This document shows, one piece after another, positions 1 through 10,000 of a DNA stretch of 64,000 nt. The first letter of the stretch is position 1, and each line of letters starts with the position of its first letter. A model generated the notes under the pieces. It ran no database searches. It worked only from the letters and a program-made list of their open reading frames with translations, and was not told where the DNA came from. The stretch comes from Choricystis sp. odSpoLacu1 (lineage: Eukaryota; Chlorophyta; Trebouxiophyceae), in contig OY253652.1 of assembly GCA_958009055.1 (NCBI GenBank), forward strand, positions 558,001 through 622,000, given 5' to 3'. Both the position numbers and the translations under genes were made by a program.

Positions 1-1557
1 GTCGCCACCGCCGACTCGATTGCGGCCGCCTGCAAGTGGGCCGCCATGACCTGCATCGTCGTACAAACACCCCACGTCGCCAAAGTGGGGCAGACGGGCG
101 CAGAGCGCGTGCTGGGCACGATTGTGGGGGGTGCTGCTGGCTTTGCCGCGTACAGTGTTGCTCACTCGCTCGACCGCACCCCCGGTGCAGAAGTGGAGGA
201 CGGCATGCTTCTGGCCGCCCTGGCGGCCGTCGTCGCCTACGCTACGTCCGTTGGCGGCTACGTGCTGGGCCTGACGTACAGCTCCCGCCTGTGCGCCCAG
301 AGTTTCTTTCTGGTCGCGTTTGGCGCGTCTGCGCGCGAAGTCGCGCCGTCTGCGGCGGGCGCGCTGGCCCTGTCCCGCGTGGGCGGCATCTCGGCGGGCG
401 TGCTGTTGATTGAGGCTGCGTCCGTGGTGTTGTGGCCGCGGGCCGCCACTACTGAAGCGCTGAAAGAGCTGAAAAAAGGGTTGGAAGCACAGATCGCGAT
501 GGCCGACGCGGCGTGGCGTGCAGCGTTGGCGTGGGTGCCGCCCATCCCGCGCGACGGGGGCGGAGCGGCGGCAGCTGCAGGAGACGTGACGACGCCGTTG
601 TTGGATCGGGACACCGCAGACCCAGAAGCGGCGCGCTTGCCACCAGAGCAGACCGACACTTCCACCGCCGACGCTGTCTCGGCTGCTGCGGCCGCCGTCA
701 CCGCCGCCCTCGACACCGCGGTCTCACTCGCGTCGACGACGCGGTCGGAGGTGTACCTCGAGCTGCCCTGCGCCCGCCCCCGGCGCGCCTGCTTCCTGCC
801 CGGCACGCCATGGGGGCCGGCCGGGCCGCACGGCCCCCCGCTGAATGGTGTGCTGCTGGCAGACTGTGTCGCGGCCGCGCGGTCGGTCTCTCGTGCGCTG
901 GCCGCGCTGCACGCCTCTCGTCCACGCACAGGTGCGTACGCCGCCCTGCTGGCTGTCACCTACCCCCCGGCCCTCCTCCAAGGCGCGTCTGATGACCCCA
1001 TCGCAGTCGTACGCGCCGTCGCAGACGCGTGCCCCGGCCCGCCGCCTCCCTCCGCCCGAGAAGCAGTGATGCGTGTGCGCGCGCGCGCGACGGCGTTACT
1101 AGCCATCAGCGACTACGCCAAGCGCGCCCTTCACCGCACCGCCCTGCGGGGCGTGCGGTCCGGGTCGGTGGACGGTGGCGCTGCCGCGAGTGCTGATTTA
1201 CTCGAGCCAGAGGGCGGCGGCGTGTCGCCGCGCGCCGCACTCGAAGAGTTGCCGTCCGACCTGGCAGCCGCCCTAGCGGGGATGGTGGGGGAAGCCCTGC
1301 CGCCAGATGACGCCTCCGACCCTGTCACCCCGTCGACCAAGCGCACACGTGCGCGCCTGGGGGAGGCGCTGGCGCGCGCGTCGTCGATCCAGATCGTGGC
1401 GTCCGCGTTTCCGCCCACGAGCGCGGGCTTCTTGGCGCACGTGCGGTGGTTGGGGCTGCAGGTGGCGTTGGACGAGCTGGGCACCAGCTTGAGTGAGTTG
1501 GTGACGGCTGCGACCACGCTGGCGAGCAGTCTGCCTGCGGCGTTGAAGCCGGTCTGA
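1..1557 (+). CDS. FUSC/ALMT-like membrane transporter, 5'-partial
   Basis: The frame is open from the first base, so the gene starts upstream of the window; the first visible ATG (46) is probably internal. The visible N-terminal part has several hydrophobic segments (roughly residues 20-40, 50-75 and 105-130 counted from base 46). The segment reading VGQTGAERVLGTIVGGAAGF resembles the conserved core of fusaric-acid-resistance/aromatic acid exporter proteins and plant ALMT channels, where a Gly-rich helix follows a charged R. A basic linker and a long Ala/Asp-rich soluble C-terminal half follow, also as in ALMT proteins. By family, a plasma-membrane or organelle anion/organic-acid transporter is expected, but the substrate cannot be read from the sequence. 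It ends with TGA and converges on the JmjC gene. Family assignment is moderate because only the C-terminal part of the membrane domain is present. Confidence 0.6.
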   Translation, partial: VATADSIAAACKWAAMTCIVVQTPHVAKVGQTGAERVLGTIVGGAAGFAAYSVAHSLDRTPGAEVEDGMLLAALAAVVAYATSVGGYVLGLTYSSRLCAQSFFLVAFGASAREVAPSAAGALALSRVGGISAGVLLIEAASVVLWPRAATTEALKELKKGLEAQIAMADAAWRAALAWVPPIPRDGGGAAAAAGDVTTPLLDRDTADPEAARLPPEQTDTSTADAVSAAAAAVTAALDTAVSLASTTRSEVYLELPCARPRRACFLPGTPWGPAGPHGPPLNGVLLADCVAAARSVSRALAALHASRPRTGAYAALLAVTYPPALLQGASDDPIAVVRAVADACPGPPPPSAREAVMRVRARATALLAISDYAKRALHRTALRGVRSGSVDGGAAASADLLEPEGGGVSPRAALEELPSDLAAALAGMVGEALPPDDASDPVTPSTKRTRARLGEALARASSIQIVASAFPPTSAGFLAHVRWLGLQVALDELGTSLSELVTAATTLASSLPAALKPV

Positions 1558-1890
1558 CCGGCCTATCAAGAGTTGTTGTTTTTCTTCGATCCGGTGTGGG
1601 TTTTAAAAAGCACAAAAAAGCAAGCCCGCCACAAAAAAAAAATGTACACACCCAAACACTTCTCTCTTCCAGCGTGCGCTCTCTCTCCTTGTGTTTCAGG
1701 CAGCCTGCATCGACGGCTGCGCGGGCGGCGGTTCATCCGCCCCCGCGGTGGCTTCATCCGCAGCTGCCGGCGGCAGCTGCGGCCCAACCACAACCGGGCA
1801 CGCCGACCCCGACCGGGCCCGCGCAGACGACGGCAGGGCCGACCCCGCCCTCTCCCGCACGGCCGGCTCGTTTCGGCCGGCCGGCTCGTT
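1558..1890. other. Convergent intergenic gap
   Basis: 333 bases between the stop of the FUSC-like gene and the stop of the JmjC gene, so it carries two facing 3' ends. It begins with a T-rich and A-rich patch (about 1570-1650), then becomes GC-rich. I see no convincing gene; long open frames here are GC-driven shadows of the JmjC gene. Confidence 0.6.
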
Positions 1891-4800
1891 TTACGTGGCG
1901 GTGCGCACGCGCGCGACGCGCGCGGCCGCTCGCTCGGGCACCGCCGCCGCCGCAAGCACCGGGTTGGTGGACCACACGCCATCCACCGCGCGCGCCAGGG
2001 CGGCCGACTGTGCGGAGGCCAGCTGGCGCGCCAGCTTGGTCAGGCTGGCCGGTTTGAGGAGGACGCCACCGGTCGGCAGGGCGGGCGCCGCCAGCGCGAC
2101 GGGCGCCGCGCTATCGGCCAGCTCCGCCAGCGTGTCCACGCTCAGCCCTGCCACGTCAGCGACTTGGGAGAGGGCCACGTAGCGCGTGCCGTGGTCGGGC
2201 CCCGCAGACGGCGTCCACACGGGGACGCGCACCGAGGCGGGGGCCGCGCACTCGCTGGCCGGGACCGGGTGGACGGCGACAGCGCCAGGCAGCGCGGGCG
2301 CGGGAGGCGCGGTGTGATCGATGTGCGGCACGCCGGCGGGGACAGGGGCCGCGTCGGCGGTGGTGGTGGTGGGCGCAGGAGGCGCGGCGGCCGCTGCCAG
2401 CGGCTCGGGCGCCGCCTCCTCTCCATCGGACACTGGCAGCGGCCCCGCCTCGGCGTCAGTGGTGGCAGGAGGCGTATCGGTACCTTCACCATCAGCCGCC
2501 GCACCGCGCGAGTCGGGGCGCGGCATCGACGGCGGCGTCGGCGCAGTCGGCGCGGCCGGCGCGGCGGCCGCCGGCTTACGCGGCGGCTCCACAACCGCGC
2601 CGCCGGCTGCCATCAAAGACACCTTGACCGGTCCCAACATGGCCGCATCAGGCGACAGTGTCACGGTGACGGGGGCAGCCGGCCGCGGCGGGTTGGCCGC
2701 AAGCGCGTCGTCGCCCGGCGGCGCGGCCGACGCGCGGCTGGCGGGCGACACGCGACGCGAGGTGGGACTGGACACGGTGGCCGCACGCGACCGGTCGCCC
2801 CCGCGCGCCGGGAGGGGCGCGGGCGCGGGCTCGGCCGGCGCGGCGCGCGACGTGACAGGAGGCTGGGCCGGCCCCTCGGCCGCCGCGGCCGGCTGGCGCG
2901 ACGCACGCGCAGCAGAGCGTGGCGCCGGCTCGGGCGCCACCTCGCCGCGCGGCTTGGGCGGGCGACGAGAGCCGCGCCTGGTGCGGGGCGCGGTCGGCAC
3001 CGCCGCGCGCGGTGGCGGCCCGGGCGGCGACGGCGGCGGCGCGCTGCGCCCACCCTCAGACGGTTCGGCCGTCGCAGCGATGGCGGCGGCGGCTGCCACC
3101 GCCGCAGCACGGGAGGGCCGGCCACTGGGGGAGACGAGGGCCGCGGGGCAGGGCGAGGGGGGCAGCAGCGGGCGCAGCGCGCGGGGGGCGCTGGGGCGAG
3201 GCTGCCGCCGCGGCACCCCGCACATGGCGCTGGGGCGAGGCTGCCGCTGTGACAGCAGCCGAGCGCGTGGGGCGAGCCGGTGATGCAGGTGGCGCGTCAG
3301 CATGGCGCTTGGGCGGGCGGCCGATGTGCGGGCGCGCGGAGGAGGAGGTCGGCGCGGCGACCAAGGCGGCCGCCTTGGCCGCCGCCTCCTCCCGCGCGGT
3401 GCGCCCCCGGCGGCGGGCCGGGGACGCGGACGCGTCGCCAGCTGGCCCCGGTGCCCCACGCTTGGCCCTCGCCGTCGCCGTCTCGCGGCGGCCGCTGCTG
3501 TCGCGGCGGCGGCCGCGCTCGCGCTCCCGGTCGCGCACGCGCGCGCCGCCGCCCCCGCCCTCGGGCGCCGCCAACCGCGGCCCGTGCGCCTTCTTGGCGC
3601 GCCCCCCCAGCGCGGGCGTCAGCCCATCCACAGGCAGCGTGATGCTGGCGGCCAGCTCGCGCGCGCTCGTCAACAGGCGGAGCGGGTCGCGCCGTCCCGC
3701 GACGTGCGCCGCCTCCAGCAGCCGCATGGCGGCGGGCAGCACGGTGACGCGGGAGGTGCGGGCCAGGGCGGCGGGCGCGGCCGACACCAGCTCCAGGGCG
3801 CAGTCGAGGCAGACCACGTCGGCCGCACCGTCGGCCGCGGGCGAGGCGGCAGCCGCGCCGCCAGTCGCCACCCTCTCCGCCTCGGCCACCGGCATGCCCA
3901 GCGTGGCGGACGCCACCGCGCACTGGCGCACACACCTCGCGCACAGGATGGGGGCGGCCGCGGAGGAGGCGGCAACCACGCCGCGCGCGGCCGCGGGGGC
4001 CGCGCGCGGCACGCCGTGCGTGGTCACCAGTTTGTTGACCCGGTCCTGGATCCTGGTGACCAGGGCGCCCCACGCCAGCTGAATGGACGCCCGCGCGGCG
4101 GCGGCGGCGGGGCCGACGTCCTGGATCGCGCCGTCCAGCAGCGCGTCCGCGCGGCGCAGGACGAGGCGCTCGACGTCGATCATGCAGCGCTCGCGCCGCG
4201 CGGCGTACCGGTCGGCCGCGTCCACGCCCCAGGGCAGCCAGTCGTCGGTGGCGAAGTTGACGGCCTCCCCGATGTGGACGCCCGCGGAGAAGCCGCCGTG
4301 GTAGGCGCGGGGGAAGGTGATGACAAACGTGCCTGGTTCGTGAATCACGCGGTAGACGGGGACACCCGCCGCCAGCAGGTCCCCGGGCGACACCAGGGTC
4401 GTCTTGGCGGCCAGGGTGCGCACGGTGGCCAGGCGGTCGGCGGGGGTGATGCGGTCGGGGGTGGCGGTGGAGGGGGGGGCAGCGCCGCCGCCGCGGCCGC
4501 GCGCCGCCAGCGTCGACGGCAGGCCCGCCTTGTACACCCGCTCCGCCACCGCCGCCTCAAACTTGTCCGCCTCATGGGCTCCCGTGCCGTACCAAATCTT
4601 GGGGGAGCCGCGGTGGGCGTAGTTGATGGAGTAGAGGGCAGCGTCTTCGACGTGGAACCCAAAGGAAGCAAACATGGCCCCAATGTACAGCATGGGGCAC
4701 GACACGCCCGGAATCGCGGCCTCCTCCTTCATGCCCGCCAGCAGCGATCCGGGCGCGTGGGGCAGGCGGCGCAGGTTCCAGTCGGACGCGCCGATGGGGC

Positions 4801-5795
4801 AGGGTGGCGTGGCCGACGCGGGCGCAAACAGAGACCCCTCCACATCGTTACCGTACTGCATAGTCCACGCGTCCCGATCGTCGTGACGGGTGCGGGAGGA
4901 CCACTCCGCCCAGAACGCGGCCTCCACGGTGGGGGCGGGGGGCGGGTCGGTCGTCCCATAGCGCGCCTTGATGGCAGCCCGTGCTTCCTCCTCAAACTTG
5001 GCCAGCGACATGTCGGTGGCGCCATCCCAGAACTTGCCCACGGCACTCAGATCATCCCACACGGGGGCGGCCACCGTTTGCACGCGGGTGGAGAAGCGGA
5101 AGTCGACGATCGGCACCGGGGCGGCGTCGCCCCCGTTTCTGTCGGTCACAACGTCGGTAAGGGCGGCGGGGGCGGCGGCAATGGGGGGGACGACTTTGAT
5201 GACGCCTGTTTGGTTGGTGGTGGGTGGGAAGTGGAGGGAGATGAGAGGGGTATGATTGGGTCGGCGTGTGTTGGGGCAGGCCCCCAGCCCACCTCTGCCG
5301 CCGCCCACCAACACCACACACGCCACACACACACACACACTCCGTCTCTCACACACTTACCATACTTGGCCACCTGGTCCTGCACCGACCGCACGTAGGC
5401 CAGCGGGTCGGCCCACTCCTCCAGCGTGGGCGTCAGCGTGGGGGCGGCTTGGACCTCGCCCAGCCAGGACGTGGCGGTTATGGGGTCGCCCGCGACAGCG
5501 TTGAGCTGTGGGAGAGTGGGGGGGGGGTGAGGCGTGGGTGGGAGGGGGCGCGTGGGGGCGAGAAAAGGTTGGGAGGTTAAAGCGGGAAAGCCCTCCCCCA
5601 GCCTGTCACACAAGCGCAGGCCCCGGTGCTCACGGCAGGAGGCACGCTGAGAGTATTCGCCAGGCCATGCGCACGCTGTCCAGGGTGGCGCAGCCGCTGT
5701 GGAGCCGCGGGCGAGACGCTGGTCCTGCCTGCCATTCAACATACCTGCCGCAGCTTGGTGTCTCGGCCGCGCGCCGTCTCCACGTTGCGCGGCAT
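1891..5795 (-). CDS. JmjN/JmjC-domain histone lysine demethylase
   Basis: Fe(II)/2-oxoglutarate demethylase of the KDM4/KDM5 type. Exon 1 is 5745-5795 (starts MPRNVETARG), exon 2 is 5361-5505, and exon 3 runs down from 5205; introns are 5506-5744 and 5206-5360. The JmjN box spans intron 2: PTLEEWADPLAYVRSVQDQV, then KYGVIKVVPP after splicing. The JmjC core has the metal-binding HVE (in GFHVEDAALYSINYAHRG) and the distal His (AYHGGFSAGVHIGEAVNF). A Cys-rich module (CARCVRQC, later CLDC) resembles the C5HC2 finger. A basic Ala/Pro-rich tail follows. Near 3180-3240 the frame must change to reach the C-terminal 400 residues, which end at 1891. One base less in the C6 run at 3183-3188 (minus strand), or a 22-nt intron, would do it. 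With that correction the protein is about 1,169 residues. It would act on chromatin in the nucleus. Confidence 0.8.
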
Positions 5796-6020
5796 GGTTA
5801 CCGGCGAGTGCGAGTTCCGCGTGCTCCCACACGCGGGGGGCACGCGGGGAGGGTGCGGGGTGCGCGTGAAGGCACGTCAAAAAGGGGAAGAAGAATGTCG
5901 GGCTGCGACAGCGCGGGTTCAGTTTTGTCTGCATTCCGCGTGTCGGCGCCGCCGCCAGGGGCCACTTGTGCCCCCACTGTGCCCAACTCTCCTCGCCGTG
6001 CACACCCCCACGCTTTAATT

Positions 6021-6843
6021 ATGCGGGCGGCGCCGCGGGCCGCGCCGCCGCCGCCGCCCTCCCTCCTCCCCCACCGCCCTCCTCCCCCCCCCCCTCCACC
6101 TGCCGCCCGACCGCCTGCCCCGCCACGTCGCCATCATCATGGACGGCAACACACGCTGGGCCACAGCGCGCGGTTTACCCTCCCGAGCGGGCCACGCGGC
6201 GGGCGCCGCAGCGCTGGTCGACACGGTCTCCGCTCTCTCCGCCTGGCGCGCGTGCGACGCGCTCACCGTGTTTGCCTTCTCATCCGAAAACTGGGGGCGG
6301 GGGGCGACCGCGTCGTCCAGCGTGCTGGCCGTCGTGCGGCGGGCGGCGAGGGTGCATGCAGGTGAGCTGGCGGCACGCGGCGTACGGTTGGCTGTTGTTG
6401 GCAACAGGGCGGCGCTGCCGCCCTCGCTGAATGACGCGCTGGATGAAGCAATAGAAGCGACGGCTGGTGGCACGTCCATGACGCTGACTGTGGCCCTGGC
6501 GTATGGCGGGCGGGCGGACGCTGCGTCTGCAGCTGCGACTCTGGCACGAGCAGCTGCTGCGGGCACACTAGACCCAGCGACGATCGATGAAACCACATTT
6601 GCAGACGCGCTGGCTCTGTCGGCCGTGCTGCCCTCCTCACTGAGAGACCCGGACATCGTCATCCGCACGTCGGGGGAACGCAGGTTGTCCAACTTTGTGC
6701 TGTTTGGGGCAGCCTACTCAGAGCTCGTCTTCATCGATGAGTTGTGGCCCGACGTCACTCCCGCCGTGCTGGCGCGCGCCCTGCACGAGTACGCGGGGCG
6801 GGACCGCAGGTTTGGCGGGGTGGGGCAGAGTCAAGGGAGGTAG
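6021..6843 (+). CDS. cis-prenyltransferase (undecaprenyl/dehydrodolichyl diphosphate synthase family), frame broken near start
   Basis: Condenses isopentenyl diphosphate onto an allylic diphosphate to make long cis-polyprenols, the sugar carriers for glycosylation. From 6139 the frame is intact and shows the family signatures in order: MDGNTRWA, FAFSSENWGR, LTVALAYGGRAD, and near the end PDIVIRTSGE-RLSNF and ELWPDV. The strongly conserved LPRHVAII lies just upstream in the same frame, but no ATG precedes it before the stop at 6016. The ATG at 6021 is in another frame and joins correctly if the run of 11 C at 6084-6094 has one base too many. That gives about 273 residues with a Pro/Ala-rich leader that could target an organelle. 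Starting at 6139 instead would delete the first beta strand, so I favour 6021. It shares a divergent promoter of about 225 bases with the JmjC gene. Confidence 0.85.
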
Positions 6844-7027
6844 TTTTGTTTTTTTCGTTTTCCCTAGTCCCACACACTGTGGACACTGAACGACGCTCAA
6901 CACTCGATACGGTTTTAAGAGACACAATGAAAACAAGGCGCATGCTTTTGCACATAAAAAAGGAAAAGAGAATAAAGAAGAAGTCGAACAGTTCTGCCTC
7001 TCTCCCACCACACCACCCTCTCTCTTT

Positions 7028-10000
7028 TCAAATCGGCCCACTCACTGGCGTCGCCTCCAGATCAAACAGGCTGGCCGACGTCACCACGCACCGCACCATG
7101 GTGCCGGGTTGGGCGGGGGGTACACCCGAGGCAGGGTCGGGCGCGCTGATGAAAACAACGGGGTCAACGTCGGGCGCGTCCCACTGCGTCCGCCCAATCA
7201 GGGAGCCGTCCTCATCGTAGCCGTCCACCAGCACGTCCAGCGTGGTGCCGACCTGGCGTTCCGCAAAGGAGGCGCCCACTTCTTGTTGGAGGGCGATCAA
7301 CTCGTCGCGCCGCGCGGCGCACGTGCCTTCCTCCACTTGGTCGGGCAGGGAGGCGGCAGGCGTGCCATCCTCGGACGAGTACGCAAATGCGCCCGCCCTC
7401 TCGAAACGGAAGGAGGCGCAGTAGTCGACGAGCTCACGGTGGGCGGCGTCTGTTTCGCCCGGGAAGCCGCAGATGAAGGTTGTCCTCAGCGCGAGGCCTG
7501 GGATGCGGTCGCGTAGCTTGGTCAGCAGCGTGTCCGCGTGTGCACGGGGCGGCCGCGCCATCGACAGCAGCGTCAGGTTGTGCACGTGCTGCAGCGGGAT
7601 GTCGATGTATTTGCAGACTTTGTCATTCTTGGCAATCTCATCGATCAGAGCCTCCGAAAAGTACGAAGGGTAACAGTACAGCAGCCGGATCCATTTGAGG
7701 CCGTCTAATTTCGCCAATTCGGCGAGTAACTCGGCCAGGCCGCGCCCGTCGGACGGCGTGTCCATGCCGTACTGGTTGGTGTCTTCAGCGACGAGGCACA
7801 GCTCCAGGGCGCCGTCGGCGACGAGGGAGGCGGCTTCGTCGACGACAGCGTCCCAGGGTTTGGACCGGAACTTGCCCCTGTGGATGGCGTGGAGGCGGGT
7901 GGAGTGTGGGTTGAGAGAAGGAAAACTACGGCCACACCACTCTCGCGCGACCGTTTCGTTTGGCGCGCATTGGGGTGTTGCGCCCTCTCCGCGCGCTCCC
8001 TCTCTCCACCCACCACACGCGAGCGCACGCGTGTGTGCACGCAGAGCCTCGCGTTCCCCACACCTCGCGCCCTCTTTCTTGTGTCTTTCCGCCCTTCGTG
8101 TGCAAATGGGTGCCGCCCAGTCCAGCGCAAACGACGTCCTGCCCCCGCCCGCCGCGGCGACGGCAGCGACGCCCGTGGTGACCAGCGGCGAGGTGAGTGT
8201 GGTGGTGTCGGTGTGGGTGGCAGGCGGAGTGGGAGGAGGCGGGAGGGGAGCCGCGCCCCCCTCCACACACTCTCTCACACCACGTTCCGCCCGCCTTCCC
8301 TCCACCCTTCACCAGCGCTTCACGCCCTCCACCGCGCCCCCCGCCAAGCTCTACCGCTTCATGCCCGCCCCCGGAAGTAGCGGCGGCGGCGCCTGGACCC
8401 TGGTGTCGGGCGCGGCTCGGCCCGCCTTTTTCGACGCGGCGCGCGAGGGGGGCGCCGACAGCGACGACGACGACCACGGCGCCAACCCACGCTGGCACCT
8501 GGACGTGGCGGGTCTCACGACACCCCTGACGGATGAGTACGCCGCCGACGCGGCCGAGCGCCGTGTCACGCTGGCCGCACCGAGCGGGCGCGGCGTGTGG
8601 GCGCTGCGCTTTGGCGACGCCGCCTCTTTTCGGTCGTTTGTAGATGAGTACGATGCCCGCCTGTTTAAAAACATGTACGGCGTGGCAGACACGGATGCCG
8701 GGCGCGCCAAGATCTATGGCACAGACAACCCGCTGGGGGCGACGCGGGGGACGGGCAGACACGAGACGGCCGCGTCTGCTGCCGCGTGGGCTGCACCCGA
8801 CCCAGTTGGCGATGACGACGAAGACGAAGAGACTACCGTCACTGCCACCCCGCCCCGCGACGCGCGTGTGGGGGATGGCGGCACCGACGGCGGCGTGCCG
8901 CGCGCGCTGCGGCTGGGCGCGGGCGACGTCTCATACCTCGCCCGCGGCGGCCGCGTCGACGTCCTGCGCAATGTGGCCGGCGGGGTGCGCCCCACCGGCA
9001 CCTCGTTCACGCTGACCCCGCCCTCGGCCGCCCGCCGGGGCGGCGGCGGCGGTGCCGTGCGCGCGGCGGGCGGCGGTGTCAGCGATGACGTGCTCACGCC
9101 CGGCCGCCTGCTCCTCATGCGCGGCGAGTCGCGCCTGGCCGCCCTCACGCCGGATGCCAGGGACCGCCTGTACGATGCCGACGTGGAGACGGGGCGCGTG
9201 GTGTCGGAGTGGACGTTCAAGAAGGATGGCGTGGAAATACCAGTGGACGACATTGCCAACGAAACCCGCGCCGCCCAGCTCGACGACCGGTCGACCTTTC
9301 TCGGGCTTGGCGCCAACCGCCTCGTCCGCTGGGACATGCGCACCCGGGGTGGTGTGGTGGGCGAATCTTCCCCCGTCGTCGAGTGGGCGGGCGGCAAAGA
9401 TTATGCGCGGGGGGCCAAGTTTTCGTGCCTCGCGACGTCGGGCGCCGGGTGCGTCGTCGTCGGGTCGGCCGACGGCGCGCTGCGACTCTTCTCCGACCGC
9501 TCCCTCACCCGCGCGTCGACCGCGCTGCCGGGGCTGGGTGCGCCGGTCACCGCGGTGGACGTCACGTACGACGGCAGGTGGGTGCTCGCCACGACGGATC
9601 GCTACCTGATGCTCGTCAAAGCGTCGTGGGCCGATGCCGGTGGCGTCCAGCGCTCCGCCTTTGCCTCCCGTCTGGGCGCGTCCGCGCCCGCGCCCAGGCT
9701 GCTGCGCCTCAAAGCGGAGGACGTGGCGTCCCTGGGCGGGGCAGGCCTGGCCAAGGGGCGGTTCACGTGGGTGACAGAGGAGGGGGTGAAGGAGCGCTGG
9801 ATTTCGGCCACCTGCGGCACCGCCACCGTCCTCTGGTCCCTGGACGCCGTCAAGCGCGCGTCCCCGGGGCTTGTGTCGGCGGGCGGCCTCACCACCGTCA
9901 CCGACTACCACGTCATCCGCAAGGGGGAGAGCGTGGTGGACGCCGCGTTTGTGCACGGGCGGCACGGCGGCACGCCGACGGGGACGCCGTCGTCTGCGCG

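Noticed and set aside
1573..3252. Long plus-strand open frame rich in Arg/Gly
   Set aside because: It mirrors the JmjC gene on the other strand. Composition (runs of Arg, Gly, His) is what an antisense GC-rich frame gives, and it has no domain.
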